NCBI GenBank assembly: GCA_017882655.1
Contig: JADGPB010000076.1
Location: 1 to 8,817 of the forward strand
DNA: 8,817 bases
Origin: Propionibacteriales bacterium
GTDB lineage: Bacteria; Actinomycetota; Actinomycetes; Propionibacteriales; Propionibacteriaceae
Reading direction: 5' to 3'
Every line of letters begins with the position of its first letter. The first letter of the stretch is position 1. A model generated the notes under the pieces. It had not been told where the DNA came from and made no database searches. It saw only the letters and a program-made list of their open reading frames with translations. The position numbers and the translations under genes were made by a program. Shown here piece by piece: positions 1-7,019 of this stretch.

Positions 1-2
1 AG

Positions 3-3000
3 TCGGCCGACCAGTCTGCGGCGAACCAGCCGCCTGCGCTGCGCTCCAAGGAGGCCGTCATCGTGGCGTCCGGCCAGCAGACGCAGATCCGTGAGCTGCT
101 GCGCTGGCGCGACCCCGATGGCGACGACCTGGTCCTCACCGGCGCCTCGCTCGCCGAGGGCAACGACGAGGTGTCGTTCACACCCGACGGCACGATCACG
201 TTCACCGATGTCGGCAAGGTCATCGGGCTCAAGACGATCAATGTCACCGTCTCCGACGGCTCCGCCACGTCGTCGGGAGTGCTCGTCATCGACGTGCGGA
301 AGCCGCAAGAGGTGACGCCGGTCGCGAACGGCGACTACGCCACGGCGATGACCAACCAGGAGATCGAGGTCTCGCCGCTGGACAACGACCAGGGCGTGAA
401 CCTCGCGCTCGCCTCGGTCGACACCCCATCGCCCCGGCCCACGAAGTTCACCGTGGACTACTCCGCCAAGACGTTCAGGTTCAAGGCTTCCGCAGCCGGT
501 ACGTACTACGTCGGCTACACGGTGACGAACGGCCGGACGTCGTTCGGCCTGGTCCGCATCGACGTCGTGGACAAGGCGGCGGCGAACCGTCCGCCGATCA
601 CGACCCGCGACGTGGTGCTGCTCACACATGGCGGCTCGGTGACGCTCGACCCGCTGCTCAACGACGAGGACCCGGACGGCGACGTGCTCGTGGTCCAGTC
701 GGTCGCAAGCAACGGGCTCAACGTCATCATGCGCGACCGGCACCTCCTGACGATCTCGGAGGTCTCGTCCAAGGACACGCCGACCACGATGACGTACTAC
801 GTCAGCGACGGCTACCACGCCGCGGTGCCGGGCACGATCGTCGTCATCCCGTCGAACCCCATCGGTGAGGTACGGCCCGTGGCGGTGCCCGACGACGTCA
901 ACGTCCGTGTCGGCGACGCCGTCACGGTGAGCCCGCTGAACAACGACTACTCGCCGGTAGGCCTCGACCTGACCCTCGATCCGACGCTGTACGACAACCC
1001 GGGCGGCGCGTGGGTCGAGGGGAACAAGATCCGGTTCGTGGCACCGGCCGTACCCGGCCGCGTGACGGCGACGTACCAGGTCAAGGACAGCCTCGGGCGC
1101 AAGTCGTCGACGGTCGTTCGGTTCAACGTCATCTCGCCGGACATCGTCAACCAGGCGCCGATCCCGCAGCTGGTCACCGGCCGGGTCCTCGCGGGCACCA
1201 CGCAGCGCATCGAGATCCCGCTGCAGAACATCGACCCCAACGGCGACTCCGTACGGCTCGTCGGTCTCGGCAGCGGCCCCAAGCTGGGGCGCATCCTCAA
1301 CGTCGGCGCGACGTACCTCGAGTACGAGGCGTTCGCGAAGATGGCCGGCACCGACACGTTCACCTACACGGTCGTCGACGCGTACGGCGCGAAGGCGACC
1401 GGCGACATCCGCGTCGGCGTCGTACCGGCAGGCATCAGCAACACCGAACCGACCGCCAACCAGGACGTCATCACGACCCGGCCGGGCCGGACCGTGTACA
1501 TCCAGCCGCTGGCCAACGACTCGGACCCCGACGGCGACAAGATCTCCCTCGACGACCAGAACCCGATCACGTTCCCCCTGCAGGCACAGGTCATCGACAC
1601 GTCGGCCATCCAGGTGACCGTGCCCGACGAGGCGGGCACCTGGTTCGGCACGTACCGGATCAAGGACGCTCGCGGGGCCCTGGCGGTCGGGAACATCGTC
1701 ATCACCGCCGACCCCACCGCGGAGCTGCAGGCGCCCAAGGCGTTCGACGACCTCGTCGACGCGCGGGAGGTGTTCCAGCGCGACACGGTCGACGTGCCTG
1801 TACTGGCCAACGACTACGACCCCGACGGGCTGCGCTCCGCCCTCACCTTGTCCGTACCGGCGTCCGACGCGAGCGGCGGCCTCCCCGCTGAGGCGGTCAA
1901 CACGGCGAGCGGTTGGCAGCTACGGGTGCCGATCGGCGACCGGCTGCGGGTGTTCCGCTACACGATCACCGACGCCGACGGGCTGAGCGCGTCCGCCTTC
2001 GTCACGGTTCCCGGCAAGAGCGATGCGGCGCCCTGGTTGAAGGACCCCACGGTCGAGCTCTCCGTCACGGCAGGCCAACAGCTGCGCATCTCGGTCGCGC
2101 AGTACGTATCCGGCACCCAGGGCCGTCAGGTCGTCCTCTCCTCGGCGGACAAGGTCAGCGGCGCCCCCGGCACCGGCCGGCGCGACTCGGCCTCCGAGCT
2201 CACGTACACGCCGGGCGACTCCGACGTCGGCCCGGCAGCCATCACGTTCGAGGTCGTCGAGGACGTCGACGCGTCGGTCACCGACGCACGGTCGGCGACG
2301 TTGACGATCCGCATCAAGGTGCTGCCGCGCGCCGAGACGAAGACGAGCACCGGCAACAACCCCAACGGGCCCGAGCTCAACCAGCCGCCGTACGCGCCGA
2401 CGCCCATCGAGATCAAGGCGGGCAACGGCGAGGGTCCGACCGAGCAGAACCTGCAGAGCTTCCTCGTCGATCCCGAGGGTGACGCCATCCTCGTGGGCAG
2501 CTTCGAGAACCAGCTCCCCACGGGACTGGGTGTGACGATGCAGGGGTCCAACCTCTTTGCGAAGTCGGACATCGGTACCAAGAAGGGGACCTCGGGAATT
2601 GTCCGGGTGCAGGTCTCCGATGCTCGTGGCGCCAGCAGCGTGGTGGCAGTGACGATCGTGGCCGTACAGACGACGCGTCCGTTGACGGTCGCCGTGCAGG
2701 ACCAGGTCGATGCCGACCAGGGCCAGCCCAGCACGGTCGACGTGACGACGAACGACAAGTCGAGCCTCGACGACCCGACGCTCACGGTCGTCAACGCCGT
2801 CAGCGAGCAAGGTCCCAGCGAGGTGAAGTTCACCGGCACAGCGGTGACGGTCACGCCGGACAGCAAGTTCACCGGGACGATGACCGTCCGCTACACGGTG
2901 CGGGACGCGACCGGGGATCCCGATCGCGATGTCGACGGGCGCATCGTCCTCAACGTGCGCGGCAAGCCGACCGCGCCCGGGACGCCGCGCAACGTGTCCG

Positions 3001-4688
3001 TCGGCGACGGTCAGGTCGTGGCCACGTGGACCTCCGTGCTCGACACCGGTGGCCTGCCCATCACCGGGTACGTCGTGACCGCGGTCGGCGCGAACGGGAA
3101 CGTCGTCCGGATGCCGTGCCCGACCACGACCTGCACCGTGACGGGTCTGACGAACGCCGTCGACTACAAGCTGACTGTCGTGGGTGTGAACGACCTCGGT
3201 GAGGGGGCCGCCTCGCCCGAGTCGGCGCCGATGACCCCCGATGTGGTGCCCGACCAGATGGCCGCCCCGACCGTACAGCGCCAGCCCGTCCGTACAGGTG
3301 GCGCGCTGGTCATCACGTGGGTCGCACCGACGAACCGCGGCAGCGCGATCACCTCGTACACGGTCACGATGAAGACAGCCGGTGGCCAGAGCAGGACGGC
3401 GAGCCCGAGTGCTACCACGATGCTGTGGGACAACCTCAGCAACGGCACCGACTACTCCTTCAGCGTCCAGGCGACGAACAACAGCGGTACGTCCGCGGAG
3501 TCGGAGATCGGTACAGGGCGACCGTCCGCACCGGCCGACGCGCCCAGCGTCACCGCTACTGACGGCAACGCACCGAACGGCGGATCCCTGTTGGCGCAGT
3601 GGCACGCACCTGCCAGTGACAACGGGGAACGGGTCACCGTGTACCTGCTCAACGTGTCGACGAACAAGGACTCGTTCAGCATCGACGGGCCCGCGGACCT
3701 CACCGTCGCTGCGGACTCGCCCGACGGCAACTACAGCCACCTCTTCGAGGGCCTCACCAACGGCGTCAACTACTACGTCGCCGTACGCGCGGTGAACGCG
3801 GCGGGGAACTCCGACGTCGGCCGCTCTCCGGCCGCCATGCCGTACGGCGTCCCCACCGTCACCGTCGCTCCCACCGTTGTTGCCGGCGACGGCTCGGCAG
3901 TGGTGAGCATGGGAGCGACGGCCGCGTCCCAGGGCGCGACGATCGTCGAATGGGTGGTGAGCGGCTGGGACAACGCCGGTCACACCGTGACGAACAAGGT
4001 GGCCACCGCGCAGAACGATGGCGGGTTCGCGCTGACGGTCGCCCTGGTCGGACCGAACGTGTGGGGCCGGACCTGGCAGTTCACCGCGATCCCTCGCGTG
4101 CAGTCGGCGAACGGGCAGATCAAGGAGGGCGGCCAGAGCCCCGTGTCCAGCCCCGTGCAGCCCAAGGGTGCGCCAGGCAAGCCCAACGTGGTGATCGCTG
4201 CGCAGCAGGGAGTGTCCGGGACCAGCGTGGTCCTCCTGTTCGGCATCACGCCGGGAGACGCGAACGGCAACCCTCCGACGATGACGCTCACGTACACCTC
4301 CCCCTGGGGCAGTGGTACGGCGAACCCCTCCAACCAGTTCTTTCTCACCGTGCCGATGACCGCCACCGGGACCGTGACCGTCAGGCAGACGGCACTGGAC
4401 GGGTCGTACTCGACCGACTCCGTCGTCGTCCAGCGCACGGTCAGCGTCGATGAGGCCACCGCGGTCCTGACGGTGCGCTACGCACCCGAGAAGCAGCTCT
4501 ACTGCGAGGCATTGTCCGGGACCACCGTCATCGACTCCGGGAAGGCCACCGAAGTCGCCGGATCGCCGACCTACTCCACATACGAGTACTCGTACGCTGC
4601 AGTCCCGGGTGGTACGGGCAACATCACCCTCCAGTGCGGTGGCGACAAGAAAGCACCCACCACGTACCAGATCAGCACCACCAGGTAG
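3..4688 (+). CDS. Giant Ig-like/fibronectin type III surface protein, 5' partial
   Basis: This is the C-terminal 1561 residues of a very large, probably extracytoplasmic protein, likely structural or adhesive at the cell envelope. The frame is open to the window edge, and residues before the GTG at 63 already contain the repeat motif NQPP (24-35), so that GTG is internal and the true start lies upstream. About ten Ig/cadherin-like repeats (Big_9/cadherin-tandem type) occupy roughly 24-2960. FN3 domains follow at about 2964-3240, 3243-3540 and 3531-3850, with an FN3-like unit at 3849-4170. A beta-rich C-terminal domain lies at 4171-4685. There is no LPXTG signal and no C-terminal hydrophobic helix, so any membrane anchor or signal peptide must be upstream. 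Only four cysteines are visible (codons 3117, 3132, 4503, 4635), spaced as two likely disulfide pairs. The gene lies 27 nt before a MoxR gene and probably shares its operon. The domain class is clear; the function is unknown. Confidence 0.9.
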   Translation, partial: SADQSAANQPPALRSKEAVIVASGQQTQIRELLRWRDPDGDDLVLTGASLAEGNDEVSFTPDGTITFTDVGKVIGLKTINVTVSDGSATSSGVLVIDVRKPQEVTPVANGDYATAMTNQEIEVSPLDNDQGVNLALASVDTPSPRPTKFTVDYSAKTFRFKASAAGTYYVGYTVTNGRTSFGLVRIDVVDKAAANRPPITTRDVVLLTHGGSVTLDPLLNDEDPDGDVLVVQSVASNGLNVIMRDRHLLTISEVSSKDTPTTMTYYVSDGYHAAVPGTIVVIPSNPIGEVRPVAVPDDVNVRVGDAVTVSPLNNDYSPVGLDLTLDPTLYDNPGGAWVEGNKIRFVAPAVPGRVTATYQVKDSLGRKSSTVVRFNVISPDIVNQAPIPQLVTGRVLAGTTQRIEIPLQNIDPNGDSVRLVGLGSGPKLGRILNVGATYLEYEAFAKMAGTDTFTYTVVDAYGAKATGDIRVGVVPAGISNTEPTANQDVITTRPGRTVYIQPLANDSDPDGDKISLDDQNPITFPLQAQVIDTSAIQVTVPDEAGTWFGTYRIKDARGALAVGNIVITADPTAELQAPKAFDDLVDAREVFQRDTVDVPVLANDYDPDGLRSALTLSVPASDASGGLPAEAVNTASGWQLRVPIGDRLRVFRYTITDADGLSASAFVTVPGKSDAAPWLKDPTVELSVTAGQQLRISVAQYVSGTQGRQVVLSSADKVSGAPGTGRRDSASELTYTPGDSDVGPAAITFEVVEDVDASVTDARSATLTIRIKVLPRAETKTSTGNNPNGPELNQPPYAPTPIEIKAGNGEGPTEQNLQSFLVDPEGDAILVGSFENQLPTGLGVTMQGSNLFAKSDIGTKKGTSGIVRVQVSDARGASSVVAVTIVAVQTTRPLTVAVQDQVDADQGQPSTVDVTTNDKSSLDDPTLTVVNAVSEQGPSEVKFTGTAVTVTPDSKFTGTMTVRYTVRDATGDPDRDVDGRIVLNVRGKPTAPGTPRNVSVGDGQVVATWTSVLDTGGLPITGYVVTAVGANGNVVRMPCPTTTCTVTGLTNAVDYKLTVVGVNDLGEGAASPESAPMTPDVVPDQMAAPTVQRQPVRTGGALVITWVAPTNRGSAITSYTVTMKTAGGQSRTASPSATTMLWDNLSNGTDYSFSVQATNNSGTSAESEIGTGRPSAPADAPSVTATDGNAPNGGSLLAQWHAPASDNGERVTVYLLNVSTNKDSFSIDGPADLTVAADSPDGNYSHLFEGLTNGVNYYVAVRAVNAAGNSDVGRSPAAMPYGVPTVTVAPTVVAGDGSAVVSMGATAASQGATIVEWVVSGWDNAGHTVTNKVATAQNDGGFALTVALVGPNVWGRTWQFTAIPRVQSANGQIKEGGQSPVSSPVQPKGAPGKPNVVIAAQQGVSGTSVVLLFGITPGDANGNPPTMTLTYTSPWGSGTANPSNQFFLTVPMTATGTVTVRQTALDGSYSTDSVVVQRTVSVDEATAVLTVRYAPEKQLYCEALSGTTVIDSGKATEVAGSPTYSTYEYSYAAVPGGTGNITLQCGGDKKAPTTYQISTTR
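24..2963 (+). repeat. Array of about ten Ig/cadherin-like protein repeats
   Basis: The encoded protein shows diverged repeats of about 85-100 residues. Several open with N-x-P/A-P (NQPP 24, NRPP 585, NQAP 1149, NTEP 1440, NQPP 2379). They carry a mid-repeat acidic loop and end in a T/V-rich beta strand with an 'SDG/DARG/DAYG' turn. Approximate repeat starts are 24, 315, 585, 870, 1149, 1440, 1731, 2028, 2379 and 2670. DPDGD-type loops that could bind calcium are at 111-128, 669-683, 1233-1247 (DPNGD), 1524-1538, 1818-1829 (DPDG) and 2469-2483 (DPEGD). Repeats near 315, 870, 2028 and 2670 lack the full loop. The repetition is at protein level; I saw no near-identical DNA repeats, so this is an old array and not a recent expansion. 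Boundaries are approximate. Confidence 0.8.
2964..4170 (+). repeat. Fibronectin type III domain array within the giant surface protein
   Basis: Three domains show FN3 hallmarks: a Pro-rich start ('KPTAPGTP', 'DQMAAPTV', 'APADAPSV'), the B-strand Trp ('VVATW', 'VITWVAP', 'LLAQWHAP'), an 'ITGY/ITSY' C-strand, and the 'GLTN..DYKLTVVGVN' / 'NLSNGTDYSFSVQATN' / 'GLTNGVNYYVAVRAVN' E-F strand signature. A fourth segment (about 3849-4170) is similar in length and strand pattern but lacks the clean L-x-N/T-G-x-x-Y signature, so it is only FN3-like. The first domain has a CPTTTC pair (codons 3117 and 3132), probably a short disulfide loop. FN3 arrays next to Ig-like arrays are common in actinobacterial secreted or surface proteins. 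Confidence 0.8.
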
Positions 4689-4698
4689 CTCTCTCCCC

Positions 4699-4706
4699 GG
4701 AAGGAC
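4699..4706 (+). promoter_or_regulatory. Ribosome binding site of the MoxR gene
   Basis: GGAAGGAC with core AAGGA at 4701-4705 lies 10 nt before the ATG at 4716. It favours that ATG over the in-frame ATG at 4722. The 27-nt gap after the upstream stop (TAG 4686-4688) holds nothing else: no hairpin, T-run or promoter is visible. Confidence 0.75.
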
Positions 4707-4715
4707 AGCTTTCAC

Positions 4716-5684
4716 ATGGCGATGACGCCCGACCAGGCCCGCTGGTTCTCGGACACGTTCGCGTCGATCGTGCGCAACATCGAGCGCGCGATCCTCGGCA
4801 AGACCGAAGCGATCAGGCTCTCCGTGACCTGCATGCTCGCCGAAGGGCACCTGCTGCTCGAGGACTTCCCGGGGACCGGCAAGACGACGCTGGCGCGCTC
4901 GATCGCCCAGACCGTGCAGGGGAACCACAGCCGCATCCAGTTCACCCCGGACCTCCTGCCGAGCGACGTGACCGGCGTGACGATCTTCGACCAGAAGTCG
5001 AGCTCGTTCGAGTTCCACCAAGGTCCGATCTTCGCGGCGATCGTGCTGGCCGACGAGATCAACCGTGCCTCGCCGAAGACCCAGTCGGCGCTCCTCGAGG
5101 TCATGGAGGAGCACCGGGTCACGGTCGACGGCGTCTCGTACGAGGTCGGCACGCCGTTCATGGTCATCGCGACCCAGAACCCGATCGAGCAAGCAGGCAC
5201 GTACCGGCTGCCCGAGGCCCAGCTCGACCGCTTCCTCATGAAGACCACCCTCGGCTACCCGGACCGGCAGACGTCGTTGCGGATCCTCACGACGGGTGGC
5301 TCACGTCCCCAGTCGGCCGCGTTGGCCCCGATCATCACGACCGCGGCGATCGCGGAGATGAGCCAGCTCGGCCAGTCCGTACACGTCGAGCCGTCCGTCC
5401 TGGACTACATCGCGCGCCTCGTCGAGGCCACACGAACCGCGGAGCACGTACGACTGGGCGTCTCGATCCGTGGTGGCCTGGCCATCGCACGATCCGCGCG
5501 CGTCTGGGCAGCGTCGCTCGGCCGCCACTACGTGGTGCCGGACGACGTGAAGATCCTTGCGATCCCCTGCCTCGCGCACCGCATCGTGCTCGACCCGGAG
5601 TCGGAGTTCAACGGCGTCACGGCGATCGATGTCATGGTGAAGATCATCAGCGAAGTCCTGCCGCCCACGGAGCGCACGGCGTAG
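4716..5684 (+). CDS. MoxR-family AAA+ ATPase
   Basis: A complete 322-residue cytoplasmic AAA+ ATPase of the MoxR group (AAA_3 core plus AAA lid), a normal length for the family. Visible motifs in order are: Walker A region D50-F-P-G-T-G-K56-T57; 'TPDLLPSDVTG' at 77-87; 'FHQGPIFA' at 100-107; Walker B ending in D113-E114 followed by INRA; sensor 1 'ATQNP' at 152-156; the arginine-finger region 'LPEAQLDRF' with R172; and sensor 2 'GVSIRGG' with R252. All key residues for ATP binding and hydrolysis are intact. MoxR ATPases act as chaperone-like remodelling motors and are usually paired with a vWA-type partner; here the DUF58 gene follows with no gap. The start at ATG 4716 is supported by the ribosome site at 4699-4706. 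The client is not evident from sequence; the neighbouring envelope proteins are candidates. Family assignment is firm, biological role is inferred. Confidence 0.97.
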   Translation: MAMTPDQARWFSDTFASIVRNIERAILGKTEAIRLSVTCMLAEGHLLLEDFPGTGKTTLARSIAQTVQGNHSRIQFTPDLLPSDVTGVTIFDQKSSSFEFHQGPIFAAIVLADEINRASPKTQSALLEVMEEHRVTVDGVSYEVGTPFMVIATQNPIEQAGTYRLPEAQLDRFLMKTTLGYPDRQTSLRILTTGGSRPQSAALAPIITTAAIAEMSQLGQSVHVEPSVLDYIARLVEATRTAEHVRLGVSIRGGLAIARSARVWAASLGRHYVVPDDVKILAIPCLAHRIVLDPESEFNGVTAIDVMVKIISEVLPPTERTA

Positions 5685-5687
5685 ATG
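5669..5687 (+). other. MoxR stop abutting DUF58 start (translational coupling)
   Basis: The MoxR stop TAG (5682-5684) is followed directly by the DUF58 ATG (5685-5687), a zero-base gap. The only Shine-Dalgarno-like element is a weak GGAG at 5669-5672, 12 nt upstream and inside the MoxR reading frame. This arrangement suggests that DUF58 is translated mainly by ribosomes finishing MoxR, keeping the two products in proportion. Confidence 0.65.
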
Positions 5688-7019
5688 AGCGTCACCGTCA
5701 GCCCGCCACCGACCTCCGACGGAGAGCCCATCACGGTCGTCCCTGAGACGGCCGAGGAGAGCGTGCCCGACGAAGGTTCGGTCGTCGCGCCTCCGCTGGA
5801 CCGGTGGAGCGCGCCGGCCGAGGTCGCGCCGCTGCGATGGGCCGACGTACGGAACGCAGCGACGAACATGTCGCGCTTCCTTGGCATGCGTCTTGCGGGC
5901 TGGGTCCTCCTTGGCACGGGATCGGCCCTGCTGATCGCGGGCTTGCTGCTGTCCTGGCTGGAGCTGCGGGTGGCCGGGGTGTCCGCGATCGCGCTGGCCC
6001 TGGTGGCCATGCTCTTCACGCTGGGCCGACCGTCGCTGTCTGTGACGATGAAGGTTGCCGAGCGCCACGTGCACGTCGGTCAACGAGCGACCGGCGACCT
6101 GGTCGTCCGCAACGCGGGTGGCCGCCGCACCATGCCCGGCCGCATCGAGCTGCCCATCGGTGACCAGACGGCGTCGATAGGCCTCCCGTCGTTGAGTGCC
6201 ACCGGCGAGTTCGAGCAGTCGTTCGTCATCCCGACCGACCGCCGGTCCGTGGTCGAGGTCGGGCCCGCATTGTCCGTACAGGGCGACCCGTTCGGCCTGA
6301 CAGGGCGGGAGTCGCTGTGGACCGAGGAGATCGAGGTCTTCGTCCACCCGCGCACGGTGAACCTTCCCGGTCGCCAGACGGGCTTCGTCCACGACCTCGA
6401 GGGCCACGCCACCCAGAAGCTGTCGAACTCCGACATGAGCTTCCACGCGTTGCGCGAGTACGTCCCCGGCGACGACCGCCGCCACATCCACTGGCGCTCG
6501 TCCGCACGAACCGGCGACCTGATGGTGCGGCAGTTCGAGGAGACGCGGCAGTCGCGGATCGCGATCGCGATCGACCTGTCCGACCAGTCGTACGGCGGCG
6601 ACGACGAGTTCGAGGATGCCGTCTCGGTGGCTGCGAGCTTCGTGCAGCAGGCGTTCCGCGAGGAGAACCCCGTCGCCGTGGCGACGAACCTCGAGGTCCA
6701 CCGTGGCCTGTCCGCGACGCGTGCGATGAACGAGCTGAGCCGCGTCGAACGCCTCGACCGTACGCACGTGACCGAGCTCTTCCGGCTCGTACGAGACCGC
6801 GAGGCGACGGCGTCGATCACCGTGATCGTGACCGGCTCCCGCGTACGCACGGAACGGCTTCGTCGTGCTGCCACCCTGCTCGGCGTCGACACCCGCGTGA
6901 TCCTCATCCGCGTCGACCCGCACCACCGCCTTGCGGTGGAGACGGTCTCGAACGTCACGGCGATCCAGCTGCCCGCTCTCGAGGAGCTGCCCCGTGCCGT
7001 GCGGAGGTCGAACGCATGA
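5685..7019 (+). CDS. DUF58 domain membrane protein
   Basis: A complete 444-residue DUF58 protein. Residues 1-50 are Pro/Glu/Asp-rich and probably disordered in the cytoplasm. Two hydrophobic helices follow (about 70-91 and 95-113), then a long soluble part. 'DPFGL' at 201-205 and the signature region 'LREYVPGDDRRHIHW' (256-270) continuing to 'RSSARTGDLMVRQFE' (271-285) identify DUF58. The C-terminal part is vWA-like: strand 'RIAIAID' (291-297) leads into D297-L-S299-D-Q, which fits the DxSxS metal site only partly. DUF58 proteins are regularly encoded beside MoxR ATPases and are thought to be their membrane-tethered partners. The start at 5685 abuts the MoxR stop. A later ATG (5868) would also retain both helices but would leave a 183-nt gap in this otherwise gapless operon. 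The gene overlaps the next by ATGA. Molecular function is unproven. Confidence 0.93.
   Translation: MSVTVSPPPTSDGEPITVVPETAEESVPDEGSVVAPPLDRWSAPAEVAPLRWADVRNAATNMSRFLGMRLAGWVLLGTGSALLIAGLLLSWLELRVAGVSAIALALVAMLFTLGRPSLSVTMKVAERHVHVGQRATGDLVVRNAGGRRTMPGRIELPIGDQTASIGLPSLSATGEFEQSFVIPTDRRSVVEVGPALSVQGDPFGLTGRESLWTEEIEVFVHPRTVNLPGRQTGFVHDLEGHATQKLSNSDMSFHALREYVPGDDRRHIHWRSSARTGDLMVRQFEETRQSRIAIAIDLSDQSYGGDDEFEDAVSVAASFVQQAFREENPVAVATNLEVHRGLSATRAMNELSRVERLDRTHVTELFRLVRDREATASITVIVTGSRVRTERLRRAATLLGVDTRVILIRVDPHHRLAVETVSNVTAIQLPALEELPRAVRRSNA
7003..7008 (+). promoter_or_regulatory. Ribosome binding site of the TgpA-like gene
   Basis: GGAGGT lies inside the 3' end of the DUF58 gene, with GGAGG at 7003-7007 and 8 nt before the ATG at 7016. 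It is the strongest Shine-Dalgarno match of the three visible starts and fixes the start within the ATGA overlap (7016-7019). Confidence 0.8.
7016..7019 (+). other. ATGA stop/start overlap of DUF58 and TgpA-like genes
   Basis: ATG 7016-7018 starts the TgpA-like gene and TGA 7017-7019 ends DUF58. This four-base overlap is the usual mark of translational coupling within an operon, here combined with a good GGAGG site just upstream. Confidence 0.85.

Noticed and set aside
4689..4715. Possible terminator or promoter between the surface protein and the MoxR gene.
   Set aside because: The 27-nt gap contains only a ribosome site; there is no stem-loop, T-run or -10/-35 pair.
1920..5192. Very long minus-strand open frame (about 1090 codons) opposite the surface protein and MoxR gene.
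   Set aside because: It spans two well-supported + strand genes, its product is Arg/His/Asp-rich low-complexity sequence with no recognisable domain, and such frames are expected opposite high-GC genes with G/C third positions.
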